Assembly (NCBI GenBank): GCA_003254925.1
Contig: QANZ01026610.1
Coordinates: 215,746 to 279,745 of the forward strand
Length of the DNA: 64,000 nucleotides
Direction of reading: 5' to 3'
Source of the DNA: Chamaecrista fasciculata
Lineage: Eukaryota; Streptophyta; Magnoliopsida; Fabales; Fabaceae
Notes under the pieces: generated by a model
The model's database searches: none
Seen by the model: only the letters and a program-made list of their open reading frames with translations
What the model was told of the DNA's origin: nothing
In this document: positions 19,679 through 34,050 of the stretch, one piece after another
Layout of the letters: each line of letters opens with the position of its first letter
Position numbering within the stretch: the first letter of the stretch is position 1
Translations under genes and position numbers: made by a program

Positions 19679-22600
19679 ATGGAATTGCCAATGAAGGTAG
19701 CTCAGGCCGTCCATGTCCTCAATCACGATGCCCAATCTTGCAACCGCGTCGCAGCCAATCAGTGGCTTGTTCAGTTCCAGCAAACCGACGCCGCTTGGGA
19801 GGTCGCCACCGCCATTCTCACCTCCGATCACCTCCGCCACCACCATTCCTTCCCCTCCGATTTCGAGGTCGAGTTCTTCGCCGCTCAGATTCTCAAACGC
19901 AAGGTCTCTCTCTCTCTCTCTCTCTACTACTCCCATTTCTTCCTTTTCTACTCCACTCTCTCTCTCTCTCTCTCTCAGTGGGCCTTGAAGTTTCCTTTTT
20001 AAGCATTGTTCAGGGTTAGCTCAATTGTGATGCGTTTAGTTATTGGAGTTGTGTTGGCGTGCGTGTTAAGATAAAGAGACTTTTTTTGTTTGTTTGTTGT
20101 GGGGATGTGATGATAGGGATGGATGGTCTCTAGTTTGAGCTTTGATATGACGGATGGTAACGTTAACCCTGAAGTTGACTGGCATCGATAGAGTACGCGT
20201 GTTTTGTATGCCTTCGCTGGATTCAGGAATTTCAGTGAATTATGGGATGTCTTGATAGGGTCATTTATGAAGTGAGGCGTTAATCTTTACTGTGTCCGAT
20301 TCGTTGGGTGATGGGTGTTCGAGAAAATATTGTGGAAATTGCCGTGATCAATGGATTTAAAGACATGATTGAAGTGAGCTACGCATACCATTTTTATGAA
20401 CACCAACGGGCAGTGACAAGTTCTTAAGTTAACGCAGGATTATCTGTCCTGTATGGTATAGATCACTACTGTTGGCTTGAAATTACAGATTTTTTCTTTG
20501 TTTAGCCACATTACAAATATGCTAGAAGTTAGTGTTACTTGCATATACTTTGGTCCTTCTTTGTTTTATGTTTTATCTGGATCTTTTTAAAAAAAATACA
20601 AATCCGGTATTTTATCAGATTTATTTAGGGCATCAACTAGCAATTGAAAATTTGTTCTATGCCTCAAGGTTTCTAACTCTGCATATTATGGCCCGAAGGA
20701 TTCTTCTTTCTGTTAGAAAACAGTAAATGTTTCTAATTTTGCTTATTATGCTAGCTTTTTAATTGCTATACATGACCGAGTTATTGTGATTGACCGATAG
20801 AGTGCCAATCTTTATCACTCATTCCAGAACATAAGTTAATTATAAAAGAGAAAAGAAATCTCTGTTCTCCTTGCCCACCTTGACTAGTCACTGCTCCAAA
20901 AAAAAGCTGTCTATTGTATTATTAACAGCTTCAGTATAGTGAATGTTTAACGTCATTGGTCTGAGTATTTCTGTGTACTGTTTATTGATATGTAATTGTA
21001 TTTTTATTTTTGACGCTTTTGGAAGTGGAATATTTAGATTAGTTCCTTTTCTATGGATGGAACACGTGGCATTTACTTTCATTTATTTCCAAACTGTTTA
21101 GTTGTAGTGTAACTTGCTACTAATGTTCAATGTCTGAAAATGACAAGCTCGATTGTGTTTGCTTGATTAATATTATTATTTGTATTATTTTATTACTATA
21201 GTTTGATCAAGAATCCCCTCCAATAAATAAATAAATAAATCCACAAAGATCTGATCACAGACTCTTAAATGGAATATCCTGTTTCTCATTACATGTTTAA
21301 ATTTTCAGATACAAAATGAAGGTTTTCTACTGCAGTTAGGGGCTAAGGATGCTTTGCTAAATGCTCTTCTTCTTGCAGCCAAAAGATTCAGTAGTGGTCC
21401 TCCCCAGGTTATTTGCTTTTTATTGTTGGACTCTTTTGATGCTCTTTTCAAGTGAACAGCTGCTATGTAGGCATTGTACCGTTTGGTAAGATGATTGCAT
21501 GTTAAAATACATGATCATTTGCATCTTTCCCTGGTTCCGAGATGTTCCCACGTGATTGATGAAGAAAAAATAAGTTTTGTTTCTGTTTTGATTTTTGATT
21601 GGTTCACTGGTATTGTCATGGCAGCTTTTAACACAGATCTGTCTTGCACTCTCTGCACTAGTGCTTCGAGTTGTCGAACATGGAAATCCTATTGAGAAGC
21701 TCTTTTACAGTCTTCAGAATCTGCAGAGCCAGGATGATGGCAATATTGCTGTCCTTGAGTTGCTCACTGTCCTACCAGAGGAAGTTGTTGACAACCAACG
21801 CACTGATTCTAAAATGAGTTCATCACAAAAAAGTCATTATAGCCAAGAGGTTTAGGAAACTTTGGTCTGATTCATTCTTATTGGCCCTGTACGTCTGTGC
21901 ATCTCTCTTTCTCTCATCCATGTCATTTATATGCAGCTTCTCTCGCATACACCTATGGTTCTTGATTTCTTGCTGCAGCAATCTGAAAAGAATTTTGATG
22001 GTTCTGTTCAACAGCATGAAAGGAACAGAAAAATCTTGCGCTGCTTGTTGAGCTGGGTAAGAAATTTTGTTAGACTCAATTTAATTTATGCAGTTGTGCA
22101 GGACAATTAGGGTCCTACAATTTTTTGATTGAGGACATGATGGCTGTATTTGCTGGAGATGACCTTGCTTTCTGCTGTTTTCTTTTTTTTTTTTTTAACG
22201 ATTTATTTTAACATAGATATTCTTGAACTTTAAGCTATATCAAAAGTTTTTAGTTGTCTTATGATATTATAGTAATATGGCTTTCTTGCATTCAGGTTAG
22301 AGCAGGTTGCTTCTCGGAGATTCCTCAGGGCACACTCCCTTCTCACCCACTTCTAAATTTTGTATTCAACTCTTTACAGGTACTTTTCCCCTTATTTAGA
22401 TGAAATATTCATGCTTTCCTTTGATTTCTAATGTCTAATTTGTATCTGCATTTTCTGAGAAGGTTCCTTCATCATTTGATCTGGCCATTGAAGTTCTTGT
22501 TGAACTAGTGAGTAGACATGAGGTATGGTTGTCCACTTCGATAGATTATAATTCAAATTCTTTATAGGTTTACCATAGTTGCATGTGTAATAAAATGGTT

Positions 22601-24678
22601 TATTATTTTTGTTCCAATAGATGTTTGTTGTAACTTCTTTCCTTCTGGTGTATTTGTTTTTTTCAAAAATATCTAGTAGATGTAGTTGTTTGGTCCTTTA
22701 AGTGATCAAATGTGCATATTGGAAACATTGAAGTTTGCAACTTTGCTTGCATATGACCTAGAGTGCATGATGCTTGGCTTTGTGGCACAATTATGGGTGC
22801 AAGTATCATATGTATATAATCAAATGTTAAAATGAACTCGCAGGCATATAATGATTAACAGAACATATATATAGCATGTATGATATATGGAGGTCTCAAA
22901 ATAGATTATGCGCAAAGAAGTAGCTGACTTGGTTTTAATATATATATATATATGTGTGTGTATTTAATCAGAGTGCTTGTATGTGAACTTGTTTGTCGTG
23001 CATGTATGTACATACACTTTCATTTATGCTAGTTTTTTTTTGGGTCTTAAATGTGTTTCAAAATTTTATTCACAACATACTCTCAATGCCATTTGTGAAG
23101 AAGACTGGCTGATGTAATGACTTTTTACTATTATTTTTGGTTGGTTCAATTGCTTTATGAATCTAAAACTCTTATTTTAGATTTGTTTCTATTATTTACA
23201 GTTAAACTTGGAATGGAAAATTTGGGAGTTATTTAGGTGTAAACTTTACAAAGTTTGCACAACATTCATTTGAAATTTTGATGTGTCAACTCTTTTAAAA
23301 TATCAAAGATATCTATTTTGATCTGTGCTGTTCTTTAGGGGGTGCCCCAGGTTTTGTTATGCAGAGTACATTATCTCAAGGAAGCACTTCTTTTACCCGC
23401 TCTTTCCAGGGGAGACGAGAAAATAATTGGCGGCCTTGCATGCTTGTTGTCAGAAATTGGGCAGGCTGTAAGAATTTAATGAGAATTTGTGTCTCTTAAG
23501 ATTGTCACGAGTAGAATCAAGATGTTTCTTATGATTGTCAATTCCACCTGATGTAAACCTTATAAATTATAATGTCTTGCCGACTTGAATGGCTTTTTTT
23601 TGGGTAATGTTTATGAAATATTGTTTCTTCTTGATAAAAGAAATTTATGTTTGTGATATGACTAAAACACAATTATATGATTAATAATACAATCATTTAT
23701 TTAATTTTCCCTGTCTGTTGTATATTACCGTGCTTGTGTTACTTAACTAGTCCAACTTGTTAAATGAATGCTAGGCACCGTCTCTTATTGTAGAAGCAAG
23801 TGCTGAAGCCCTTGCACTGGCAGACGCACTCTTAAGGTGATATCTAAACAATTAATTTTGGATTATCTACTTCTGTATCAATTTTTGTCCATCTTTGATC
23901 ACTAAGTAAATCTAGCTTTTGGGACTACTTGATAATGTTCTGTTTGAAATGTATATTGGGTTAATAATTCAACTGGATTTGTAATATAAGAATTTGCATA
24001 ACTATGTTTTAAAAGGAAACTTTCTCTTATTGTCTCAGTTATGCATATTTCTGTAGCATATCATTGCCTGTCAAATTAGCTTAGTTGCTTAAAGTATTGT
24101 ATTTCAGATATCTCATGTTTTGGTATTAACGTGCTGAACATGCTAGCAGCTGCATTACATTTCCGAGTGAGGATTGGGAGATTGCAGACTCAACATTGCA
24201 ATTTTGGTAATGCTATCCATATTGTGTAGGGTTCATAATTTACTTATTTATATTCCCTAGAGGTTATTACTTATGTGACTGTGTTTGGTTTCACTCTTTC
24301 TTGTTTTAATTTTAACTGAAAAGAGATAATATGACTAGAAATGTGTATACAATTTTGTTTCATAAATGTTTTTTGGAAATGTTTATGAAATTGACCGAAA
24401 ACATACATGTCCGGCATTTTCAAAAACTAACTTGCAATATTTTGTCTTTACTAAAGAGTGAACCCTTTAAACATATTAATATCATCATTCAATAGTAATC
24501 AAACTTAAAGAACACATAATATTTATAGTCATTCGAGTTAACATAATTTAAAGATAAAGAAAAATGAAGTTTTGACTTTATAAAACAAACATATTTCTTA
24601 AATATTGAATACTTAAAAATGGTAATAGATTTTAAGAAATAGAAATAGAAAATGAAAATAGGTTTATCATTTATGTGA

Positions 24679-24741
<63 letters not shown>

Positions 24742-27700
24742 CTGCAGCTCCCTCTGGACTCTCTAACTAATTGATGTTTTTCTTTCAATCTAATTGATGC
24801 GTTTTCTTGAGGATAATTGATAGCAACACCACACACATTTACACCAAGAAATATTATTAGGATAAATTATAGAATTCTAGTTTTGTTGTATGATATGAAT
24901 GTTGATATTTTACATCTTAGTGATACATCGATCCTAGAAATTTCTTTGTGCTTGAATCAGATTGAGTGTGCATTCATTGTGATCACGGAATATCTTGTCT
25001 CAGGTCCACTCTTGCAAGCTATATTCTTGGCCTTGACGAGGATGGTGCAAAAAGTAGGAAGCATGTGGAAGACGTTTTTTCATCTGTCTTCTCTGCCTTA
25101 CTTGATGCACTTTTATTGCGTTCTCAGGTTTCTTCTTGTCTATTTTCAATTTTGCATCTTGATGTGAAGCTGTTTTACTTGTGATGATATTTCATTTATG
25201 ACTTCTGGCTTATGTCATCATGTAACTTTTTTAGCTGAGCTATGATGAACTTTGATGTGACATGTCTATACACACTATTTAAATGACGATACTGACACTG
25301 GCTTATTTAGAACTTGTATTTTAAGGATCCTCCATAAGTTAAGTATTTTCCTCACTCAAACTTACACACTTGAAAGAAATCACTATGGAAGCAGCTAAAC
25401 ATGATAGTGGAAATGTACAATAAGTTGTAAATTGCCTAATAGATTCTCAGCTGTCAGTTTCAACCTATTGCCATGTTTGTTTAAGTTATCCTACGGAACA
25501 GATAATGATGATTCTTCACCTTCATTAGTAGTTAGACTGGCTACAATTGAATAAATGTGGTTTTTGTTTGCCTTTTGACCTTAAGTTGGTGCTGATAGGA
25601 AATTTTAAGTCGAAAGTATTTGTTAAAGTGACCCATTCTTTATTTAAAAGAAAAGTAATTCTTTAACTACATTTTGTTGCTGTCATTTCTAGTTTATATT
25701 CAAGATTTGCAGAAGATAGATTTAGTGTTGTAGAATTTATCATTATGAAATTTTTAAAATGGGGTTTATATAATATCTGTCGTTTGCACAGACTAAATTT
25801 TGTGAACAAACAATGTGAGGTGCAGTTTAAAAATGGATAGCTATTGTTAATTGAATTATTGATTTAGTCCTTTTGGAAGTATCAACCTATTCTTTGTTGC
25901 ATAAACAATAGTTTTCTTTAGAAGTCATTTTGTTTTATGTGTACAATGTATGTTGTGTTTGAGCATGCAGCTTCACTCATTGATCTTTGTTTTTTTCTTT
26001 TGTGTAATTAGTTGTGGAGATATTTTATAGGTTTTAAAAGGCTTAATGTCCTAAATTCCTTTTGGGTTCTTGACAGGTGGATGATTCCACATGTAATGAT
26101 GAGAGCAGAATGATTGATTTGCCCGATGGTCTTGTCCATTTTAGGATGAACCTAGTGGAGCTTCTGGTAGATATATGTCACCTATTAGGATCCCCTTTTT
26201 TTATACAAAAGGTGCTTGTCAAAAATTTTATTTTATTTTTTCATTCTTTTATTTAATTTATTCAAACTAGCTTTGATGTCTTACACCTATCATGGTATGC
26301 TTACTCGCTTTGGTATTTACTTATCTTATAATTGATAAACACTAATTGTAAACTGGTGAGAAAAGAACTAAGTTGTCTGTCTGATTATGTTGGGTTGAAG
26401 TAAATAGATAAGTAATTATTTATTAAATTTACTAATCGAAATTTGGAGGCAAAATTTGTTTGGGTATCACTACTATGATAAATATTATTGAAATTGTGTA
26501 ATTTGAACTGTTCATTCTCTTTTCAGTCAAATTCTGATTCTCAGTAGGCTGATACCCTTTTTTTCTATTCTTCTGGCTACCTCTTATGCCTCTTGGTTCA
26601 ATTATGGCTAATAAGTACAAGAACCTGTTCCCTAGAATCTTGACATGATGTAGTTGAACCAATTTCTAATATTGTTTCTACTTAATTTATCTCACCTTGA
26701 CTATCATATCTGCAGCTTTTTATTGGTGGTTGGGCATCTCCTAATCTGCCAATTCAATGGAAGGAAGTTGAAAGCAAGCTGTTCTCTCTCAATACGGTGG
26801 GTGTCATTTGCTACTTTTTAGCTTTCATACCTTTTTAGTCACTTGTCGGTACATCTGCTGAACAAAATAATTATATAATTAATGACTAGAAAGCTTCTCC
26901 TTTTTATTCTACATTCCTTATAAACTGATAGAACTTAGAGACTAGAAACGCAGGCTATATTATATATAACAGAGAAATACAGCCTTTACAAAAGAAGTAG
27001 TGAATCAAATAGGAACTAGTCCAGGTTCATCATAAACTATTTTAGTTTCTGTTTTTGAGGCACTTGCCCTCTGTGTTAGTAGACACTTTGCTTGTGCATC
27101 ACCATGTAATTGTACTCTTCAAAGACCTTTGTGTAAGAAATGACTAGTCTGCTTTGGCACTAGAATATTTCTTATTATAAAGCTAATGCTCCTATATACC
27201 TTTTCAATATCTATATTTTAAATAATCAAGTTATATATGGTAATGTGTATGTTTTATTCCAGGTCGCTGATGTAATCATACAGGATGGCCAGACCTTTGA
27301 TTTCTCTGTAGTCATGCAGTTGGTCACAATGTTGTCCATTAAGCCTTCTGATGGATTGAAGGGTTTCATGTGCATCGTATGTTATATATGAATTTCCTCT
27401 CTTTTCTTTCATTGTCATTCATATCCAAGCAGCATGCTCTTTCATTTCTTTTTTCAATCTAAAAGTTCATTTTTTTCAAAAAAATTAGGTATACAGATCT
27501 CTGGCAGATGCTATTGGCTCTTTTTCCAAGTGGATATCTGCATTTAAGTCCAATTTTAGGCCCTTGCTGTGAGTAGTCAAAACTTTATTTTCCTATGGTA
27601 TTCAGTTATTCATGCATAATTAGACTCTTGTTTGGTATTATTATTTGTCAATTACCTTGTGCTCATTTCGTTTGTTAGATATACCCATGCAGGTTTAAAA

Positions 27701-30700
27701 ATTTGTATAACTGAACCAAAATGATTGTACTAAATTTAGTTAACTGGTTGCTGATTGACCATTTTAGTTGTTTTTCCTTCTAGGCTCACATTTTTTGACA
27801 AACATTCTACTTTCAGATTATTTCTTGCAATAGGGATTTCAGAGCCTCTGTCTTCAAATGCTTGTGCCTCTGCCCTGCGAAAAGTCTGTGAAGATGCTTC
27901 CGTAGTAATTTATGAGCCTTCAAATTTGGAAATCTTGATGTGGATTGGAGAGGTGCGCTACTGACTGAGCTTAATAGTGTATCTTGTGCACGAGTTTCTG
28001 TTTATATTATAATACCTACGTTTGACATAATTACTATCTCCATTTGGGAATATATATCCAATATATGCAAGTCAAATATGCCCACCTGAGAAATATTCAT
28101 ACTATCTTATTTGGAAAAATCTTCTCAAATTTATTGTTGTACTCTTCTTTGGCCATTTAAGTACTGTTTCTTCTTTCAGGAATTAGAGAAATGGTATTTA
28201 CCTTTGGAAGATGAGGAAGAAGTTGTTAATGCCATCAGTCTTGTCCTTGGTTCTGTGCCCAACAGAGACCTAAAGAGCAACTTATTGGCTAGATTGCTTT
28301 CTTCCAGCTACGAAGCAATTGGGAAACTGGTAAGCTTCCTTTTTCTTTTTCACCCATCTTTCCAATGATAAACTAATACCCCTAGAGTTTTAAATGCTTC
28401 AGTAAGCAGCTTTCTAATCTATCATCATAAACTAATCCCCCTAGAGTTGCTTTCAAAGTATTCCTTGGTAATGATATCAAATTTAGTTGTATGCGCATGT
28501 TTTTATGACGATGAACACGCTGATTATACCTTTAATTTTGATAATACATTGCTCAAAACTGACTGGCAGTGAATCATCCTTTTCCCTAAAAACTTTATTT
28601 TCTCACTTCCTCAGTAATATGANNNNNNNNNNNNNNNNNNNNNNNNNNNNNNNNNNNNNNNNNNNNNNNNNNNNNNNNNNNNNNNNNNNNNNNNNNNNNN
28701 NNNNNNNNNNNNNNNNNNNNNNNNNNNNNNNNNNNNNNNNNNNNNNNNNNNNAAAAAAAAAAAAAGAAAGCCCTATTTGATTTGTTGTTGTAATGATGAG
28801 TCCTGTGGTTTTAATTTTCGCAAACTAAAGACTGTCTTTATTACCTGAAGTATAGTGTATCCTAAAGAGGAGTGGCATCCGAGGCCTAACTTTGAGTCTT
28901 AAGTGTTAACTCTTTCTGTTGTTTAGATAATTATGATATCTTGCTGTACATGGACAGATTGATAGTCCGTCACAAACTCAAATTACATGGATGGAAGAAA
29001 TTTTATACAATTTTGCTCTCCTGTGGAAGAAAAAATTTGTTCTGATCTGTTACCAACTCTTGATTTGACATTATTTTGTTCTTGTTATTTGAAGTTGGAT
29101 ATTTTATTCGAATAGTAACTATCTTGGGGCTCTTGTACACAGAGTTGGCTAGATGGAAGATAACCCTATAACTAGAGGTAGGGGAAGACCAAAGAAAACT
29201 ATAGGAGAAACTATTAGGAAGGATGTAACTATTAATAATCTAATTATTACAATGAGTAAAGATAGAACATGTTGGCATCGATTGATCTATATAGCTGACC
29301 TCACCTAGTGGGAAAAGGCTTTTGTTGTTGTTCTTGTAGTTATTAGTAACAATATTGGGGAGTGTCATTTTATAAGATTTTACTGAGTTTTTTCATGTAA
29401 GTAGCGAAGGTCTTTCTTACGCAGTGCATTTATCTCCCAGTACTTGTTTGAGAGTTTTCCATGCTTTATATAAATATCAGTGTCACTGATGAAAATAAAA
29501 CATTTCGATGTTTGTTTAAGAGTATTTAATATCTTTCAGGTTGATCCGGATAGCAGTCATTCACTTAAGCAGAATCCAGCCTCTTATACACAAGCTTTGA
29601 ATGCTGCTGCTAGAGGGTTACACAGGTATGCTGCTGACATTTATTTTTGGGATGTTCTAAATTTAAGGCCAATAAGTTCATTATACTTAACTTGGCAGGC
29701 AACTGTCAGATTATATATAAATTAAATTTTTCTTGTTAAAGATGATTTGCAATTTGTTTATTCAAACAATTAACATCTAGTTCATAAAATAGCTAAATTT
29801 TATCTGTATTTGTATTTCCTTTTACACTTTTGTCTTCCTTTTTTTCAGACTTATGTTTCTCTTTTTTCCCTTTGAAAATTTCTTAAAACAGAATTTTTGA
29901 GCCTTTTGGTCTGTAGTTAATGGTGATCCCATCCCTTTGATTGTGCCTGATGGTTTAACTTTATAGTCAGTTGATGGATTGTGGAAATTCTTGCGTTTTT
30001 CATCTGGTTCTATATAAAACAATGGAAGTGTCTTCAGATTGACACCTTTTGTTTAGACTGTCCATCAATATCTCACTGAACCATGTGATGCTCTCCATTT
30101 TGAACAATATGCTATGGCTCATTGGGTACTAGATTAAGTTTCTTCGCTTTATTCCCTATTTAGTGATCACGTTGTTTCACTTTTATTGTACTATGCTTGA
30201 GCATTTATATACTTGCCGTTGTCAATTTTCCTTGGTCTCGCCTCTCATCATGATCCCTTTAAATTCAGAATGGGAACTGTATTCGGCCATCTTGCTATAT
30301 CTGTGGGAACTGAACCTGCCACAGATGATTCCATACTTTCATTGCTAAGCGTTTTTTGGCCCATCCTGGAAAAACTCTTTCGTTCTGAGCATATGGAGAG
30401 TGGTAACCTATCCATGGCAGCTTGCCGAGCTCTTTCACTAGCTATTCAATCTTCAGGCATGCACACCCTCTCATTGGATGCATTTACTAAAGTTTTATTC
30501 TTTTCACCCAAAGGAAAAGAGAATATATTCTTTTCATTACAAAATGTGCAGGTCAGCATTTTTTGACGCTGTTGCCCAAAGTACTGGATTGGCTTTCAAC
30601 AAATTTTGTTTTGTTTCAAAGTCATGAGTGCTACATTAGAACTGGTACATATATTTTTTTTTGTGGCACCTGCTTTTCATTTAAGACCTGTGTTCCAGAA

Positions 30701-33700
30701 TCACTTTCCAATTTATATTTGTGTATGTGAATACTTTGTTTGCATCATATATATGTTCCGTGTACCAAATGTGTTTGTCTATTCATTAAAAATGGAAATG
30801 GAGCTCTGCAATATATTTTAAAATGATATAAGCTCCTATCACAATTATTGACAAGAAAAAAAAATTTGGTTGTGCTCTAAAATATCATCTACCATGAGAT
30901 GAAGATATTAAGATTATCATATACTTTCAGTATGTAATATACATAAATGCATGCATGCCAGGATAGCCAAACCAGAACATCAAAAGATAGAAAAGAAAAA
31001 AATCTTTTTATAATAATCATTTGATAATGGATTAAACTAAACCAACAAAGTGATTTGGTTCTATCAGTTCAATACTCCCAACTGGTTATAGAACATCGGT
31101 TTCCTTTTGCTTGCTTAGGAGTTGTTTACCTGTTTATATTTGACTTATAACCTTTACTTATGGAATAGGATTTAAATGATTATATATGGACAAATTAACA
31201 TACATTAAGGAAATAAGTATTATTTCTTTCCTGCACATTTATATAAAAAAATAAAACATTCCAAGTTGGTATTGTCGTTCATAATGACAGATTAAGCTCC
31301 TTCTGAGTTGTTGGCGTGAAACTTTTTCTATTTGCCTAACTTGAGTAATATTTTTCAGCTTCTATTGTCATCAAAGAATTTGGTCAGAAAGAGGAGTATG
31401 GACCTTTATTTGTCACAACCTTTGAACGATTTACTCATGCAACATCTGTGATGGCTCTTACTTCTTCCTACATATGTGACCAAGAGCCTGATCTAGTGGA
31501 GGTCTACACCAATTTCGCTTCCACTTTTGTTCGCTCTTGTAACAAGGTCTACTTTCATTCTTATTGTGTTTTATTTTGTTTTGGTAGGAGTAGGTGCAGC
31601 CGATATTTTAGTGGACTCTGGGTATCTTTACTTATTAGAATTAGATGATGTGTCACAGGAGGTTCTGGGAGCTTGTGGTTCTCTTCTTGAAGTTTCAGTC
31701 CAGAAAGCAGCTATATGTTGCACAGCCATGCATCGTGGAGCAGCTTTAGCTGCAATGTCATATTTGTCTTGTAAGAGGAAAATATATTGGTTAAATTTAT
31801 TATTTATTGTTATTATACCAAGAGTTTTCTCAATGTTGCGTAAGTGCAACACTATTATGGCACTTGACAACATGATGTGCTTTGAGAATGCACCATTCTA
31901 ATTTATAAAACTTGAAAACACCGACTCCAGGGAGTGAAAACTTAGGAAAGTCTAACGGAATTAGGAGCAACACAAATAATGTGATGTCATGTAGCTGACT
32001 CAAAATTACAAACTTTCAAGGACAATTTCTTTGTTGTAGCATAAGCTGTTAGGTGAAAGTTCATGATTGGTTTATTAATATTTCTTGTGTACAAATTTCT
32101 TCTACTGCCCTAAACTTGAGCAATTATGGATGCCTTGACTTTTTTATTGCCTTCCCAAAATATGTCAATTAATCATATTCTGAAATTTTAATTATTTGTT
32201 GTTGTTGTAGGTAGAATTCTTACTTGAGGGTGAATGGTTCCATTTCTTGAATTTTCAGGTTTCTTGGATGTGGGTTTGGTTTCCATGTTGGATAGTGCAA
32301 ATTGTATTCTTGAAGGATCATTCAACGGCACAGCCATTCATGTCATTTCTCACACTGGAGAGGGCCTTGTTTCCAATGTGGTGTATGCTTTACTAGGTGT
32401 TTCTGCAATGTCACGGGTTAGTATAATTGAATTTGCTGTAAATTAATTGCATTGATATTTGTGAGATCTGATAAACATAATTTGATAAGTGGAAGTGGGA
32501 GAGGAAAATGGTGAACACTAGAGCTAGTATGGAATTTTCTTCATTATCTTAATGAGACCATCCTCTCGTTGGTTCTCCTTTTTGTGAAGAAAAAAAATTT
32601 TTTGTTCTCCATTTAGAGTTCTTAATCTTGGGTTTTCTGTGTAGGACGTATCAATTAATTAGTTAAATTATGATATTTGCGAGGAGAAAGGATAAACCTT
32701 TCTTTTGCTATTTCTAATGACTTCAGGAAGCATTAATAAGTCTGAAGCAAAACAAAGTATAATTGGTACCGGGCTTTTGGATCCTTTGTTCAATCATTTT
32801 ATAAGATGTAGATGCATCGTTTATTTTTTTGTCATTTTCCAAGTGTAATGTTGTCTCAGTCTTAGTATGTTCATAATCCCATAAGAATCAGGAAGGTCAT
32901 ATTTTTCTTTTTTTTTCCCTTTCCTTCTATTCTCCACCCAAATTGTTGTGTCATTGGTCAATAAAATTTTCCTTTTAGCCTATTGCATGAGGCTTAACGT
33001 TTTTTACTAGGAACCCAACGAAAATAATTATCCTTGTACATTTTAGGTTCACAAGTGTGCAACAATTTTGCAACAATTGGCAGCGGTTTGCAATCTATGT
33101 GAAAGAACAACGTGGAAGACTATACTTTGCTGGCAAACTCTGCATGGATGGCTACAGTCAGCGGTCTCTCTCTCTCTCTCTCTCTCTTACGCATACACAG
33201 TCTAACACATGCATTAAGCAGCATTTACGTTTGAATTATTTTCCTGTGTTCCTGTGTTTGTTAGACTTAAACCTTATCACAGAAATGTTTTTCATATCTT
33301 TCATAATATTTTAAATTTTGATTAGAAAAAGATGAGCTAAAAAGACAAAGATGAAGGTTTACTTTTGAAATGATGGGAGAATGACATAACTAGAAGAGTT
33401 AGGTAACTGGACCCTGAGGAATCAGTAAAAATAGGGTATTTATAAATTTAGAATGTTGGTAATATGTTATTATTATACTAGTTAATTCTGCATTTCTTTT
33501 AAAGAATAAAAATTAAATCTGTACAAAATATGTCCTATTTTTTACTTAGTAGGGGGCTGATGCCTTGAGTCTAGCTTGTTGCCTGGCTGATCCACTTGAT
33601 CAACTCAGTCTCTCTTGAAAACCTGTTTGCATGCCTCTGCCCATGTGCTGATACATTTTCCGCGTCGAATGTGAAATATATATGGATAGGAAACTTCAAT

Positions 33701-34050
33701 AAGTTTGGTGTTTACCATAGGCCTCAGCCATGGATTTTGACGTCTCTTTGGCCATTTTGATCTTTGGCTTCCATTTTTTAAACTCTCCCTCTGTCACCCA
33801 GTGCTTTTTGATTGACTTTTTAAGTTATCAGGTTCAAACTCTGCCGGTCGAATACCTAAACCAAGGAGAAGCAGAAACCCTAGTACCACTTTGGTCCAAG
33901 GCCCTTGCTGATGCTGCCTCTGACTATATTGAAAGCAAGAGCTCTGATGGAGTAATGAATAATTTTGGTCACATGCAAGGGAAAGGTGGCAGAGTTCTAA
34001 AGCGCCTTGTTCGGGAATTCGCTGATGCTCATCGAAATATGCAAATTTAA
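19679..34050 (+). CDS. Importin-13/transportin-3-like karyopherin (At1g12930-like)
   Basis: A nuclear transport receptor of the importin-beta family. Cargo is unknown here; relatives carry RNA-binding and other proteins through nuclear pores. Exons: 19679-19903, 21309-21407, 21625-21849, 21937-22056, 22296-22379, 22463-22522, 23339-23467, 23775-23836, 24150-24206, 25004-25127, 26077-26211, 26716-26796, 27263-27376, 27489-27568, 27817-27952, 28180-28329, 29540-29625, 30269-30456, 30552-30644, 31359-31546, 31659-31770, 32259-32416, 33047-33163, 33832-34050. They sum to 3042 nt, 1013 aa, all in frame. The N-terminus ([30 protein letters not shown]) is the importin-beta N-terminal repeat that binds Ran. 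The rest is helical repeats. The start [17 protein letters not shown] and end [20 protein letters not shown] (here [19 protein letters not shown]) match the expected family ends. Oddities: introns 1 and 23 begin with GTCTCTCTCT, and intron 18 has a GC donor. Exon positions come from splice motifs and family similarity, not transcripts. Confidence 0.9.
24440..24745. repeat. Dispersed repeat plus (TC)n(TA)n in intron 9
   Basis: The stretch with AACATATTAATATCATCAT and CACATAATATTTATAGT is shared with 39970-40040 in the eRF1 leader intron, in the same orientation and with scattered differences. A microsatellite of CT and then TA repeats follows at about 24681-24733. The repeat family is unknown. 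Confidence 0.65.
28623..28752. other. Assembly gap (130 N) in intron 16
   Basis: Ns lie between exon 16 (ends 28329) and exon 17 (starts 29540) and are followed by an A run. No exon seems lost, because the exons on both sides join in frame. Confidence 0.95.
29135..29337 (+). mobile_element. RTE-type LINE 3' fragment in intron 16
   Basis: One frame reads [20 protein letters not shown] and, further on, [15 protein letters not shown]. This is the C-terminal tail typical of plant RTE LINEs (GRP..T..E.I.KD...W...I..ADPT). The sequence ends in TTGTTGTTGTTC, which fits the (TTG)n tail known for RTE elements. Only the last 60 codons or so are present, with a stop near the start and another before the tail. 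Confidence 0.65.

Noticed and set aside
19713..20019. Alternative Ser/Leu-rich ORFs over karyopherin exon 1
   Set aside because: They come from the CT-rich leader and microsatellite. Frame 19679 matches the importin-beta N-terminus.
24489..24836. Minus-strand 115-aa ORF with IYIYIY and RERERE runs
   Set aside because: It is a translated (TC)n(TA)n microsatellite inside an intron.
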